A DNA stretch of 64,000 nucleotides from Paucibacter sp. DJ2R-2 (GCF_025717675.1 NZ_JAJIRT010000006.1:248001-312000); one strand, 5' to 3'; numbered from the stretch's first letter, positions 24,992 through 34,634 are shown. Numbers and translations: made by a program. Notes: a model not told the origin generated them from the sequence alone.

Positions 24992-27145
24992 TCAAACAGT
25001 GGCAGACGGCACCGGCGCCGCAGATACCGAAGATGCCGCAAAGGGTTGGCCCGCCTTGGCATACGCCGTCAGCCACAAAGGCTTGACCGCCGCCCAGGCA
25101 TAGCGCTGGGCTTCGACCTGCCCGGCCGCGCTGAACCGCTGGGCCAAGGGCAGATCGTTCAGCACCGTCAGGGCCCCGGCCGCCATCGCCTCGGCATCAC
25201 CGATGGGCACCAGCAAACCGGTGCGGCCCGACTCCAGCAAATCGGGAATACCACCGGCATCGGTGCTCACCACCGGCACCCCGCTGGCGAAGGCCTCCAA
25301 GATGGAGATGGGCATGTTGTCCACGGTGCTGGCATTGAGGGCCAAGTCGGCGCGCTGGTAGAGCGCAGGCATGTCGGCATTGTTGACACGACCGGCAAAT
25401 TCGACCGCAGAGGCGATCTGCAGCTGTTCGCACAGCTGCTGCAAGGCGGCGCGCTCCGGCCCTTCCCCGGCCACGATCAGCCGCGCCGCCGGGAACTGTT
25501 CACGCACGCGAGCAAAGGCGCGGACCGCCGTGGCGTTGTCGTAGATCGGCTCCAGATTGCGGGCCACCAGCAACACCGGTGCGCTAGCAGCCACCGCAGG
25601 CGTCTTGGCCTTGAAGCGCGAGAGGTCGATGATGTTGGGAATGATCTCGGCGCTCAGGCCATGCTTGGCAAACACACGCTGCAAAAAGGCCGAGGGCGTG
25701 ACGCGCAAATCAGCGCGGGACAGCAGGCGCCGCACATGGGCCGGCCCCTGGCTGAGGAACTCATCAGCCAGGCCACCCCGGTAGTTGATGATTAAGGGCA
25801 CGCCACGGGCCAGCGCCAGGCGCGCGACCGGCAGCACGAACAAATGCCAGGCCCAGCCCGAGTTGGCCATGATGTGGACCACGCGCGCACCGCGAATCTC
25901 GCGACGAGCCGCCAGCACATAGGCCAGCAAACGAACAACCGCACGGAGCACGGGCACACGGCCCGTCCAGGCCGGCCGATACGGTGGGTTGTTGCGCAGC
26001 AGGCGAACCTGCACACCCTCGGCCTTGAGCAGGCGCAGGAGTTGTTCGCACTGGTTGGCCATGCCGCCGGCGGGCGGCGGCAGCGGCCCGACCAGCAGCA
26101 CATGGCCGTGTTCGCGTGACCAAGCCTGCAAGGCCGGGCGCAGGCGGCGCAAGCGCAAGGCGCTGAGGAGCAGCAGGACCAGGCCCGCAAGCAGGCTCAG
26201 GCCCAGCATGGGCAAGGCCGTCTTCAGCCGACGCAGATGCGCATGGGCCGCCTGGCTCTCGGCCATGGGCCAGATCGCCATGCCGGGATAAACGCCCGTG
26301 GCGATGGCGGCAAATTGCTCCAGGCTGCGCGAAAGTGAGCCGGTGATGCGCACGGCCGGTTCGCGGTCGTAGCTCTCGAGGTTGTCGCCCAGCCACTGGA
26401 ACCACTGGGTCTCGCCGCGGTGGTAGTACTCCCAGGCCTTGGCCTCCTCGACATAACCCGGGCGAGCCTCAGGCGCGATGGGCAGCATGCGCAGCTCGGC
26501 ATCGCGGGCCAGCAAGGCGGCGCGCACCTCGTGCGCCGACAACGGCCCCTGGCCCCGGCTGAAATAGACGTTATTGAACACATCCAGCAACTGCCACCGA
26601 GCCAGCGGCTCGTTCCAAATCTCCACCCAGATGTGACCGTGGCCGCCGAAGCCGTCAAAGGCAAAGCCCCAGCTGCGCGTGGGGATCTTTGCTGCATGAG
26701 CCAGGGCCATGAAGCTGCGTACGAAATCGCCGCAATAGCCTTCGCCGTCCTGGACGATGCGCTGGTAGGTGCGCTGCAGATCGCTCTGGATCGGGCCGCC
26801 GGTGAGGACCGGCGCCGAGCTCAGCAAATGGGAGGCAATCGCCAGCGAGCGCTCCCAAGGACCGGGCAGCTCGGCCAGGCCAAGTTTGCGCACCTGCTCC
26901 ACAAAGACGAGCGAGGCCGGCGCCTGCTCACGCTTGAAGCTGGGCGGCGGCGCACTCGCGGGCCAGTCGATGGCCGGATTGACCGACTCATCCAGAACCA
27001 GCGCGTTGCGCAGGCGAACCCGATCGGTGCTGCCCAGCACCTGCGGCAGCAGGATCAGCAGCGGCAGCAAGACCAGCAGCCAGCCAAGGCGCTGGCCCCA
27101 GCGCCACCGGCCTTCACTCAACCAGGGCGACGCGCCTGAATTCAC
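24992..27145 (-). CDS. transglutaminase-like/glycosyltransferase family 4 fusion protein
   Basis: About 717 residues; I use the GTG at 27145, overlapping the upstream stop (GTGA), though a GTG at 27151 is also in frame. A membrane segment (about 20-38) precedes a transglutaminase-like domain with the triad in DGEGYCGDF (C138), HIWVEIW (H171) and QLLDVFNN (D188). A second membrane segment lies near 305-328. From about 345 a complete GT4 glycosyltransferase follows (GPLPPPAGGMANQ, EAFASGVPVVSTDAGG). The two membrane spans would place the transglutaminase-like part in the periplasm and the glycosyltransferase in the cytoplasm. I know no such combination with certainty; the domain pair may couple peptide or amine chemistry to sugar addition. 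Confidence 0.8.
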   Translation of the reverse strand: MNSGASPWLSEGRWRWGQRLGWLLVLLPLLILLPQVLGSTDRVRLRNALVLDESVNPAIDWPASAPPPSFKREQAPASLVFVEQVRKLGLAELPGPWERSLAIASHLLSSAPVLTGGPIQSDLQRTYQRIVQDGEGYCGDFVRSFMALAHAAKIPTRSWGFAFDGFGGHGHIWVEIWNEPLARWQLLDVFNNVYFSRGQGPLSAHEVRAALLARDAELRMLPIAPEARPGYVEEAKAWEYYHRGETQWFQWLGDNLESYDREPAVRITGSLSRSLEQFAAIATGVYPGMAIWPMAESQAAHAHLRRLKTALPMLGLSLLAGLVLLLLSALRLRRLRPALQAWSREHGHVLLVGPLPPPAGGMANQCEQLLRLLKAEGVQVRLLRNNPPYRPAWTGRVPVLRAVVRLLAYVLAARREIRGARVVHIMANSGWAWHLFVLPVARLALARGVPLIINYRGGLADEFLSQGPAHVRRLLSRADLRVTPSAFLQRVFAKHGLSAEIIPNIIDLSRFKAKTPAVAASAPVLLVARNLEPIYDNATAVRAFARVREQFPAARLIVAGEGPERAALQQLCEQLQIASAVEFAGRVNNADMPALYQRADLALNASTVDNMPISILEAFASGVPVVSTDAGGIPDLLESGRTGLLVPIGDAEAMAAGALTVLNDLPLAQRFSAAGQVEAQRYAWAAVKPLWLTAYAKAGQPFAASSVSAAPVPSATV

Positions 27146-28458
27146 CAGCACAGCCCCTGCACCCGAGCCTTGAAGTCCGCCTTGTTGGGCAGGTTCACCA
27201 GGTCCAGCAGGTCCTGGTCCGCACGAGCCAGCCCGGCCACCTGCGCCGCGATCTCCGCGCCCGACAGGCCCATCACCAGCACCTCGCTGTCCTGCACCAC
27301 CTCGGCCAGATCGCCCTTGAGCATCTCGCCGATGTGCGGCAGGTGCTTCTGCACAAAGCTGCGGTTCGCGCCCAGCAGGCTGGCCAGATGCACCTCGGGG
27401 TCATAAATCGACAGCTGCATGCCCTTGCCGATCAACTGCTCGGCCAAGGTCACCAGCGGGCTTTCGCGCAGATCGTCCGTGCCGGTCTTGAAGGACAGGC
27501 CGATGAAGCCAATCTTGCGCTTGCCCAGGGCCAGCAGCTTGTCCAGCGCTTGGTCCAGGTGCTGGCGGTTGGAGGCCAGGATGCCCGAGAGCATGGGCAG
27601 TTCCAGATCGTGCGTCTTGGCCAGATAGGTCGTCGCGCGCAAATCCTTGGGCAGGCAGGAGCCGCCGAAGGCGAAGCCCGGCTTCAGATAGGCCTTGGAG
27701 ATGTTGAGCTGCGTGTCCTGGCAGACCAGGTCCATCACTTCGAAGGCGTCCACACCCAAAGCGCCGCACAGACGCGCGGTTTCGTTGGCGAAGGTGATCT
27801 TGAGCGCGTGGAAGTTGTTGCAGCAGTACTTCATCATCTCGGCCGCGCGCACCGAGGTTTTCAGGAACTTGCAGGGCAGATGGCCGAACAGGGCTTGCAG
27901 CCGCTCGGCCGCGTAATCGTGGTTGGCGCCCACGATGGTGAAGGGCGGCTTGTCGTAGTCGCGGATGGAGCTGCCTTCGCGCAGGAACTCGGGCTGGAAG
28001 CACAGGTGGAAGTCCACGCCGTCGCGCTTGCCCGAGGCGCGCTCGATGATGGGGCGCAGCACGTCTTCCACCGTGCCCGGCACCAGGGTAGAGCGGAACA
28101 CCACCACATGCGGCTCGCTCTTTTGCTTGAGCGCTTCACCGATCTGTTCGGCCAGGCGCAGCACCGCGCCCTGGTCCTGGCTGCCGTTGGCCGCCGAGGG
28201 CGTGCCCACGCAGACCAGCGAGATCTCAGTGCTCAGCACCGCTTGCACCGCGTCCGTCGTCACGCTGACATGGCCGCTGGCCGCGACTTGCGCCATCAGC
28301 TCCACCATGCCCTCCTCGACCACCGGCGTCTTGCCGTTCTTGATCAGGTCCAGCTTGGCCGGCTCGATGTCCACGCCCACCACATCATGGCCGTCTCGCG
28401 ACAAACAGGCCAGCGACACCGCGCCCACATAGCCCAATCCAAAAATGCTGATCTTCAT
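27142..28458 (-). CDS. UDP-glucose/GDP-mannose-type 6-dehydrogenase, copy 1
   Basis: 438-residue nucleotide-sugar dehydrogenase, oxidising C6 of a UDP- or GDP-hexose to the uronate with two NAD+. The N-terminal Rossmann motif is FGLGYVG (6-12), a Lys in EMMKYCCN (K210) and the nucleophile in GGSCLPKD (C268) are present. The PEFLREGSSIRDYD segment is typical of the Ugd/AlgD group. Its protein is identical to the copy at 34634-35950, and the DNA differs at only three positions I can find. It supplies a uronic acid precursor for the EPS. The stop overlaps the fusion gene downstream by 4 bp. Upstream is a 99-bp gap with a GC-rich hairpin, after the amidotransferase gene. Confidence 0.93.
   Translation of the reverse strand: MKISIFGLGYVGAVSLACLSRDGHDVVGVDIEPAKLDLIKNGKTPVVEEGMVELMAQVAASGHVSVTTDAVQAVLSTEISLVCVGTPSAANGSQDQGAVLRLAEQIGEALKQKSEPHVVVFRSTLVPGTVEDVLRPIIERASGKRDGVDFHLCFQPEFLREGSSIRDYDKPPFTIVGANHDYAAERLQALFGHLPCKFLKTSVRAAEMMKYCCNNFHALKITFANETARLCGALGVDAFEVMDLVCQDTQLNISKAYLKPGFAFGGSCLPKDLRATTYLAKTHDLELPMLSGILASNRQHLDQALDKLLALGKRKIGFIGLSFKTGTDDLRESPLVTLAEQLIGKGMQLSIYDPEVHLASLLGANRSFVQKHLPHIGEMLKGDLAEVVQDSEVLVMGLSGAEIAAQVAGLARADQDLLDLVNLPNKADFKARVQGLCW
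27143..28458. repeat. 1316-bp direct repeat, copy 1
   Basis: The same sequence recurs at 34635-35950, in the same orientation, 7492 bp away. The differences I see are at 27435 (A here, G there), 28441 (A/G) and 28444 (A/T), all silent. The repeat starts at the stop codon region and ends at the start codon, so it spans one gene and nothing more. Neither flank shows inverted repeats or a transposase. Confidence 0.92.
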
Positions 28459-28487
28459 TGCTCAAAGTCTCCGAAATCTTGATGCAG

Positions 28488-28511
28488 TTCCGGGGCGCGA
28501 ACGCCCCGGAA
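28488..28511. other. strong hairpin between amidotransferase and dehydrogenase genes
   Basis: TTCCGGGGCG (28488-28497), tetraloop CGAA, then CGCCCCGGAA (28502-28511) form a perfect 10-bp stem. It lies in the 99-bp gap between genes transcribed right to left. There is no U-run after it, so it looks like an mRNA-processing or stabilising hairpin, or a weak pause site, rather than a standard terminator. Confidence 0.6.
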
Positions 28512-28557
28512 TCCACGTGCGCCCGCCATCGGCCAAAGCCGGGCGGGCTGGCCTCAC

Positions 28558-30495
28558 TCAGGCGGGAACGCCGTCCCGGCTGTGCACGGCCAAGGGCAAT
28601 TCTTCATCCACCACCTGGCGCAGGAAGGCCTCGAACATCAGTAGCGTCCACAGCGGCGCGCTGTAGTCGCGGGCGCCGCTCTGATGAGCTTCGACCAGGT
28701 GTTGCAGGTACTCGCGGTTGAACCAACCGGTGGCGGCCAGGCGGGGGCCGAGCACGGCGTCCTGCACCCGTTGTTTGAGCGGGCCGCGGAACCAGCGCGC
28801 CAGCGGCACGGCGAAGCCCATCTTGGGCCGGTACAGCACCTCGTCGGGCAGCAAGGGCTCCATGGACTTCTTCAGCAGGTACTTGCCCTCCTGGCCGCGA
28901 ATCTTGAGATCGGACGGCAGGCTGGCCACCCACTCGACCAGTTCATGGTCCATCAGCGGCTCACGCACTTCCAGCGAATGCGCCATGCTGGCGCGGTCCA
29001 CCTTGGTGTTGATGTCGCCGACCAGATAGGTCTTGGTGTCCAGGTACTGGATCAGGGCCAGCGGGTCGTCGGTCTGGGCCTTGGCGGCATGGCGGTCGAA
29101 CACCTCCTGGGCCTCGTAACCGCTGAGCTGGGCTTTGAACTGCGGGCTGAAGAGTTGCTCGCGCATGGGGCCGCGCAGGATGGACACCGAGTGGAAGTAG
29201 GCCTCGACGGCATTGCGCGACAGGCCTTCGAACGTGGTCTTGGCGCGGAACACGCGCGGCGCCCAGTCCGCCTTAGGATACAGACGCCCCAGCGTTCCGA
29301 ACAGCGGCTTGCGCAGGCCGGCCGGCATCATGGAGCGCATGCGCTCTTCCATCAAATGCATGCGGTAGCGGCGGTAGCCGCCGAAGGTCTCGTCACCGCC
29401 ATCGCCCGACAGGGCCACGGTCACATGCTTGCGCGCCAGCTGGCAGACCCGGTAGGTCGGGATGGCCGAGCTGTCGGCATAGGGCTCGTCGTAGAGCCGG
29501 GCCAGGGTGTCGAGCAGGTCGAAGTCGTCGGATTTGACGGTCTCGACCTTGTGCTCGGTGCGGTAGCGGTCGGCCACCAGCTTGGCGAATTCCGATTCGT
29601 TGAACGCCGGGTCGTCGAAGGCGATCGAACAGGTGTTGACCGCGTCCGAGCTGATACCAGCCATGGTGGCCACCACGGCGCTGGAGTCCACACCACCCGA
29701 CAGGAAGGCGCCCAGCGGCACCTCGGCAATCATGCGCAGGCGCACGGATTGCTTGAGACGTTCTTGCAGTTCCAGGCAGGCTTCCTCAACGCCGATCTGA
29801 CGGTCGAGCGTGAAGCGCACATCCCAGAACTGCTTGGGCTCGGGGATCGGCTGGCCGCGACGGATGCACAGGCTGTAGCCCGGCTCCAGCTTGCGCGCCT
29901 GCTTGAAGATGCAGCGCGGCTCGGCCACATAGCCGAGCGCGAAATACTCTTCGACCGCCAGCGGGTCGATGTCGCGGCGCATCTGGCCATGGGCCAGCAA
30001 GGATTTCAGCTCCGAGCCGAACAGCAGCTGGCCATCGTCCAGCACGCTGTAGAACAAGGGCTTCACGCCCATGCGGTCGCGGGCCATGAAGAAGGTCTGC
30101 TTGTTACGGTCCCAGAGCGCAAAGGCAAACATGCCGCGGAAGCGTTGAACGCAGTCCTCACCCCAGGCTTCCCAGGCATGGACGATGCACTCGGTGTCGC
30201 TCTTGGTGTGAAACACATGCCCCAGCGCCTGCAGCTCGGGAATCAGCGACTGGTAGTTGTAGATCTCGCCATTGAAGACCACGACCACCGAACCATCCTC
30301 GTTGAACAGCGGCTGCTGGCCAGTGGAGATGTCGATGATGGACAGGCGGCGGTGCCCCATGCCCAGACCGGGCTCGGTGTGCAGGCTGCCTTCATCGGGG
30401 CCCCGGTGGTACTGCGATTCGTTCATCCGATGCAGGCGCGCCGCATCGACTTCGCGATCCGCGCGCGTGTCGAAGATTCCAGTGATTCCGCACAT
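28558..30495 (-). CDS. XrtA-associated amidotransferase (asparagine-synthase type)
   Basis: 645 residues. The N-terminus MCGITGIFDTR gives the catalytic Cys2 of the class II glutaminase, followed by RGPDEG, the NGEIYNY motif and the PP-loop SGGVDSS at 266-272. This is the 'exosortase A system-associated amidotransferase 1' type found next to exosortase A genes. It would transfer ammonia from glutamine to a carboxylate, for example amidating a uronic acid of the EPS made by the neighbouring dehydrogenase. The gene lies 8 bp downstream of the glycosyltransferase stop and 99 bp ahead of the dehydrogenase gene. Confidence 0.9.
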   Translation of the reverse strand: MCGITGIFDTRADREVDAARLHRMNESQYHRGPDEGSLHTEPGLGMGHRRLSIIDISTGQQPLFNEDGSVVVVFNGEIYNYQSLIPELQALGHVFHTKSDTECIVHAWEAWGEDCVQRFRGMFAFALWDRNKQTFFMARDRMGVKPLFYSVLDDGQLLFGSELKSLLAHGQMRRDIDPLAVEEYFALGYVAEPRCIFKQARKLEPGYSLCIRRGQPIPEPKQFWDVRFTLDRQIGVEEACLELQERLKQSVRLRMIAEVPLGAFLSGGVDSSAVVATMAGISSDAVNTCSIAFDDPAFNESEFAKLVADRYRTEHKVETVKSDDFDLLDTLARLYDEPYADSSAIPTYRVCQLARKHVTVALSGDGGDETFGGYRRYRMHLMEERMRSMMPAGLRKPLFGTLGRLYPKADWAPRVFRAKTTFEGLSRNAVEAYFHSVSILRGPMREQLFSPQFKAQLSGYEAQEVFDRHAAKAQTDDPLALIQYLDTKTYLVGDINTKVDRASMAHSLEVREPLMDHELVEWVASLPSDLKIRGQEGKYLLKKSMEPLLPDEVLYRPKMGFAVPLARWFRGPLKQRVQDAVLGPRLAATGWFNREYLQHLVEAHQSGARDYSAPLWTLLMFEAFLRQVVDEELPLAVHSRDGVPA

Positions 30496-30503
30496 ATCTT
30501 GTT

Positions 30504-31685
30504 CTACTTTGTGGTCCGCAGACCGTGTTCGAGATCGAGCGTGGGCCGCCCCAGAGCTTGGCTGTACAGGGCATCATATGCTGCCACCATGGCGCGCAAG
30601 CTGAAGCAGTGCTCCACCCGCTGGCGACCGGCTTGGCCGAAGGCGGCGCGCAATTCCGGGCCCTGAGCCAGACGGATCAAGGCCCCAGCCATGGCTGACA
30701 CATCGGCAGAAGGCACCAGCAGCCCGGTGCGCTCTGCCTCCACCAACTCCGCATTGCCGCCAACCCGGGTCGCCAGCACCGGCAGGCCGCTGGCCATGGC
30801 CTCCAGTATGGTGTTGGACACCCCTTCCGCCAGCGAAGGCAGGGCGAACACATCGAGACCGCGCATGAGCTCCGCCACATCGCGGCGCTCACCGGGCAAG
30901 AAGGCCAGTTCACTCATGCCTGCTTCCGCCATGACCTGGGCTACCTGGGTGCGCAGCGGGCCATCGCCCGCCATGATCAAGCGAAGGCGCTCACGCAAGA
31001 TGGGTTGCTGCTGCAGGGCCAGGACGAAGGCCCGAGCCAGGGTCAGCTGATCCTTGACCGACTGCATCCGCCCCACCGTGCCGACCAGCACATGAGGTCC
31101 AGATTGGAAGGGACAGCCTTCAATCGAAGCCCCAGCCGCGCCGCGCGGATGGAACTTGTCCGTGTCCACCCCGTTGTAGATTTGGCTGATGCGGCGCGGC
31201 ACGATACCGACGGCATTCTCAAGATAGCCACCCAGATCGCGCGACAGCGCCACATAGCGCTGCACATATGGGCTGTAGAAACGCCGGGTCAGGCGGTTGC
31301 GCCGGTTGAGGCCGTCCACATCGTCCATGTCCCGGCCATGCTCACCGTGAATGCGCGCCGGTACACGGGCCAACCACGCCGGCAGCTGGCCTTCGAGCGC
31401 CGCCAGATTGCGGCTGTGAACGATGTCGGGCCGCAGCTCACGGCACATGCGGTACAGCGCGCCCCACTGCAAAATGCCCGGCCCCGGCGGCTTGTTCAAC
31501 GCCAGGAACTGCACATCGTCACGCTGAATGCGGCGCCGGAACTCGGTGACCTCGGTCATGGCCACCACCGCATGGCGCCAGCGGCTGGCATCCATGTGGT
31601 TGATCAGATTCACCACGCCGTTCTCCAGCCCTCCGGTGTCGAAGCGGAACAGCAGGTGGACAACCAGGGGCCGGCGCTCTTTCAT
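30504..31685 (-). CDS. XrtA/PEP-CTERM-associated glycosyltransferase (stp2 type)
   Basis: 393-residue GT4 family glycosyltransferase. I choose the ATG at 31685 (MKERRPLVV) because the longer frame to 31763 overlaps the upstream gene and lacks homology-like sequence. The N-terminal VVHLLFRFDTGGLENGVVNL pattern is diagnostic of the PEP-CTERM/XrtA glycosyltransferase group; the C-terminal donor domain has EGVSNTILEAMASGLPVLAT, with the E-x7-E motif. It adds a sugar to the lipid-linked repeat unit. Gap of 28 bp to the TviB-like gene upstream. Confidence 0.9.
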   Translation of the reverse strand: MKERRPLVVHLLFRFDTGGLENGVVNLINHMDASRWRHAVVAMTEVTEFRRRIQRDDVQFLALNKPPGPGILQWGALYRMCRELRPDIVHSRNLAALEGQLPAWLARVPARIHGEHGRDMDDVDGLNRRNRLTRRFYSPYVQRYVALSRDLGGYLENAVGIVPRRISQIYNGVDTDKFHPRGAAGASIEGCPFQSGPHVLVGTVGRMQSVKDQLTLARAFVLALQQQPILRERLRLIMAGDGPLRTQVAQVMAEAGMSELAFLPGERRDVAELMRGLDVFALPSLAEGVSNTILEAMASGLPVLATRVGGNAELVEAERTGLLVPSADVSAMAGALIRLAQGPELRAAFGQAGRQRVEHCFSLRAMVAAYDALYSQALGRPTLDLEHGLRTTK

Positions 31686-31713
31686 GCGTTCAGGGGGCAA
31701 GCGAAGCACTCGA

Positions 31714-32994
31714 TCAGAGGCGCCAGACGCGGAAGCCAGCGGCCTCCAGACCGCCTTGATCAAACGCAGCCTTCACATCGATGAACGCCCCGCCCTTGAC
31801 CATCTTCTTGCCCAGGTCTTCGACGCTGAGCTTTGCGTATTCCTTGTGGGCCACAGCGGCCACCACAGCGTCGGCACGCGGCAGTTCGTCGAAGGGCAGC
31901 AGGCGCACGCCGTACTCGTGCATGGCTTCCTCGGCCTCGGCCTGGGCATCAGTCACGAATACCTCCACGCCGTAGGTGCGCAGCTCATTGATGATGTCGA
32001 TCACCTTGGAGTTGCGCAAATCGCCGCAGTCTTCCTTGAAGGTCAGGCCCAACACGTTGACGCGGGCGCCCTTGATGTAGGAGCCCGAAGCGATCATGTG
32101 CTTGATGGTCTGCTCGGCAATGAACTTGCCCATGCTGTCGTTGATGCGACGGCCAGCCAGGATGACTTGCGGGTGGTAGCCCAGCATGTCGGCCTTGTGG
32201 GTCAGGTAGTAGGGGTCCACGCCGATGCAATGGCCGCCAACCAGGCCCGGCTTGAACTTCAGGAAATTCCACTTGGTGCCAGCCGCGGCCAGCACTTCGG
32301 AAGTGTCAATGCCGATCTTGTCGAAGATGATCGCCAGCTCGTTCATCAGCGCTATGTTCAGGTCACGCTGGGTGTTCTCGATCACCTTGGCGGCTTCAGC
32401 GGCCTTGATGCTGGAGGCGCGGTGCACGCCAGGGATGATGATTTTTTCGTAGAGCTCGGCCACCTTGTTGAGCGTCTCCGGCGTGTCGCCGGAGACGATC
32501 TTCAGGATCTTGGTCAGCGTGTGTTCCTTGTCGCCCGGGTTGATGCGCTCAGGGCTGTAGCCGATGAAGAAATCCTGCTTCCACTTCAGGCCCGACTCAC
32601 GCTCCAGCACGGGGATGCACACCTCTTCGGTCGCACCGGGGTAGACCGTGCTCTCGTACACGACGATGGCGCCCTTCTTCATGTGGCGGCCGACGCTGGT
32701 GCTGGAGCCAATCAGGGGCTTGAAGTCGGGGATGTGAGCCTCGTCCACCGGCGTGGGCACGGCGACGATGATGATGTCGGCCTCGGCCAGCATCTCGGGC
32801 TTGTCGGTGTAGACCGCATGGGTGGCGGCTTGCACCTGCTCGTCGCTCAGCTCGCGCGAGGGGTCGACGCCGCGCTGGCAGGACTCAACTTTGGCGGTCG
32901 AGATGTCAAAACCGATGGTCCGGATCTGCTTGCCGAACTCCACCACCAATGGCAGGCCCACATAGCCCAGGCCGATCACCGCTAAGGTCGTCAT
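31714..32994 (-). CDS. UDP-N-acetyl-hexosamine dehydrogenase (TviB/VipA-like)
   Basis: 426-residue nucleotide-sugar dehydrogenase of the TviB/WbpA group. The motifs are VIGLGYVGLPL (6-16, NAD), EST at residues 114-116, PERINPGD, and the catalytic cysteine in GGHCIGVDP (C256); GTKWNFLKFKPG precedes it. The family oxidises UDP-GlcNAc or UDP-GalNAc to the uronic acid, as in Vi antigen. With copy 2 of the Ugd-like dehydrogenase nearby, the EPS probably contains more than one kind of uronic acid. Product identity is inferred from motif similarity. Located 38 bp after the exosortase gene in the same direction. Confidence 0.9.
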   Translation of the reverse strand: MTTLAVIGLGYVGLPLVVEFGKQIRTIGFDISTAKVESCQRGVDPSRELSDEQVQAATHAVYTDKPEMLAEADIIIVAVPTPVDEAHIPDFKPLIGSSTSVGRHMKKGAIVVYESTVYPGATEEVCIPVLERESGLKWKQDFFIGYSPERINPGDKEHTLTKILKIVSGDTPETLNKVAELYEKIIIPGVHRASSIKAAEAAKVIENTQRDLNIALMNELAIIFDKIGIDTSEVLAAAGTKWNFLKFKPGLVGGHCIGVDPYYLTHKADMLGYHPQVILAGRRINDSMGKFIAEQTIKHMIASGSYIKGARVNVLGLTFKEDCGDLRNSKVIDIINELRTYGVEVFVTDAQAEAEEAMHEYGVRLLPFDELPRADAVVAAVAHKEYAKLSVEDLGKKMVKGGAFIDVKAAFDQGGLEAAGFRVWRL

Positions 32995-33032
32995 CTTGTT
33001 TCCCTTGTCAGTTCAAATTTCAAAACAGCTGT

Positions 33033-34634
33033 TCACGGAGACGCAGCAGGCACGGCGCCCTGGCCGTCCCGGGTCTTGCGCAGGGCGGCATCCAAGGCAG
33101 CCCAGTTTTCTTGCACAAATTCACGCAGTGCGGCTTCACCCGAACCGTTGTCACCGCGGTCCGTGTAAAGAGTCAAGGCAGCCGCATCGTCGCCCTGCCC
33201 CATCAAGCGATGCCAGAGGCCGAACAGCTTGGCCCGTGAGTCACTGCTGGTGGTCTGGCCATTGATCCAGTAGACCTGCCAGACGTCCAGGCGCTGCGGC
33301 CATGGGCTGTCTGTGCCCTGCACATTGCGAAGTTCGGTACGGCGCAGGCGAATGGCCGGTTCCTGTAAAACCACGGCTCCTTGCGACACAGCGGACCACC
33401 GGCGATCCTCGCTGGTAACCAAGGTGTTGACCGAGCTGATCAGCTTGCTGCTGTAGCTTTGCTGGCGGTAATAGGCGAGATGCAAACCCAGTTGCCGGTC
33501 GCCCTTGCGGTAGACCGCATCGGTCTGCCCAGCTGGCGCCTGGAACACAGGTTTCAACATGACTGGACTGCCTGGTGCCACTTGCCAACTGCCGACCTTG
33601 CCGGCTGGCAGACTCAGCACCAGATCCGGCTTCGGGGACTGCAGGGACAAGCGCTGCGACCATGTAAAAGGCAGCAATACCAATGCCAGAGCCGACACCA
33701 GCGTGACCACAGCAGAAGCACTCAGGCGGCGAGGCAAACCGGGCATGCTCGACCCCGGATTGGCCTCGGGTGCTGGCGCATCGGGCTCGGCCCAGCGGGC
33801 CCCGACCATGAACATGGCCAGCATGATGATGCCGAAGAACACCCAACCGTAAAGCAGATGGTCGGCACCTGTGGCCAGCTTATTGCCGGACACATGGCCG
33901 AGCAGCACGGTCAGATAGGCTCGCACCCAGTTGGCCACCACGGGCAGCAAGATGGCGAAGATCACGAAGATCACACGCCGCTTGACTGAGCGGTAGTTGA
34001 GATAAGCGAACAGGGCCCCCACCATGACCGAAGCCATCAAATAGCGAATACCGCTGCAGGCCTCGACCACCGACCAATTGCCGCTCGGAATCACGAACTG
34101 CAGGCCTTCGCGATAGACCGGAATGCCGCTCAAACGCAGGGCGCTGACCGTGAAATCTGCTGTCCAGTCCATGAACAGCGGCATCAGGAATTCGCCGATG
34201 GGCACGGCAAAGAAAAAGAAGGCAAGCGGGAAAGCAATCACACGGGCTGCTGCCGACCCTAGACACAAAGGCACGGCAAAGACCAGCATGCCCACCAAGG
34301 CCAGTTGTGTCGCGGCATTGACGGCCGCCAGATCCCCCAGCAACCACAAGCTGCCACAGGCCGCCAACGGCAGCAGAAACCACGGCGAAGGCCGCGGTTC
34401 GACCAGGGCCAAGGCCGCGCGCTGGCGCCAGATCAGCCACAGCGCGATCGGCGGCACTGTGAAGGCATGGGCAAAGGTCTCCGAGCGGTTCCAGATTTGC
34501 ACCATGGCCCAGGCTGTCTGGTGGTACAGGCCCAACACCAAGAGCAAGACCGCCGCGAGCCCGAGCAGGGCACGCGGCCAAGCGAGACCGAATGGAGTGC
34601 CCCCTTGCGCGGGACTGTGGTTGGCCGGATTCAT
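33033..34634 (-). CDS. xrtA: exosortase A with fused EpsI domain
   Basis: 533 residues from the ATG at 34634, overlapping the upstream stop as TGATG; a GTG at 34643 also opens the frame. The N-terminal 290 residues have about eight membrane spans with the exosortase catalytic residues: Cys193 in EACSGIRYL, Arg238 in NWVRAY and His259 in GADHLLYGW. After a linker and one more span (about 310-330), residues about 340-530 form the EpsI (DUF3485) domain, as in known exosortase A/EpsI fusions. The enzyme cleaves the PEP-CTERM tail of exported proteins; the substrates here are encoded at 50.9-52.9 kb. Its presence defines the whole locus. Confidence 0.93.
   Translation of the reverse strand: MNPANHSPAQGGTPFGLAWPRALLGLAAVLLLVLGLYHQTAWAMVQIWNRSETFAHAFTVPPIALWLIWRQRAALALVEPRPSPWFLLPLAACGSLWLLGDLAAVNAATQLALVGMLVFAVPLCLGSAAARVIAFPLAFFFFAVPIGEFLMPLFMDWTADFTVSALRLSGIPVYREGLQFVIPSGNWSVVEACSGIRYLMASVMVGALFAYLNYRSVKRRVIFVIFAILLPVVANWVRAYLTVLLGHVSGNKLATGADHLLYGWVFFGIIMLAMFMVGARWAEPDAPAPEANPGSSMPGLPRRLSASAVVTLVSALALVLLPFTWSQRLSLQSPKPDLVLSLPAGKVGSWQVAPGSPVMLKPVFQAPAGQTDAVYRKGDRQLGLHLAYYRQQSYSSKLISSVNTLVTSEDRRWSAVSQGAVVLQEPAIRLRRTELRNVQGTDSPWPQRLDVWQVYWINGQTTSSDSRAKLFGLWHRLMGQGDDAAALTLYTDRGDNGSGEAALREFVQENWAALDAALRKTRDGQGAVPAASP

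Noticed and set aside
22622-25795. A 1057-codon open frame on the plus strand
   Set aside because: It runs antisense to three well-supported minus-strand genes, and its translation is Arg/His/Gln-rich with no domain motifs. It is a shadow caused by high GC.
28684-30666. A 660-codon plus-strand frame opposite the amidotransferase gene
   Set aside because: Antisense shadow with no recognisable motif; the minus-strand protein has a complete set of catalytic motifs.
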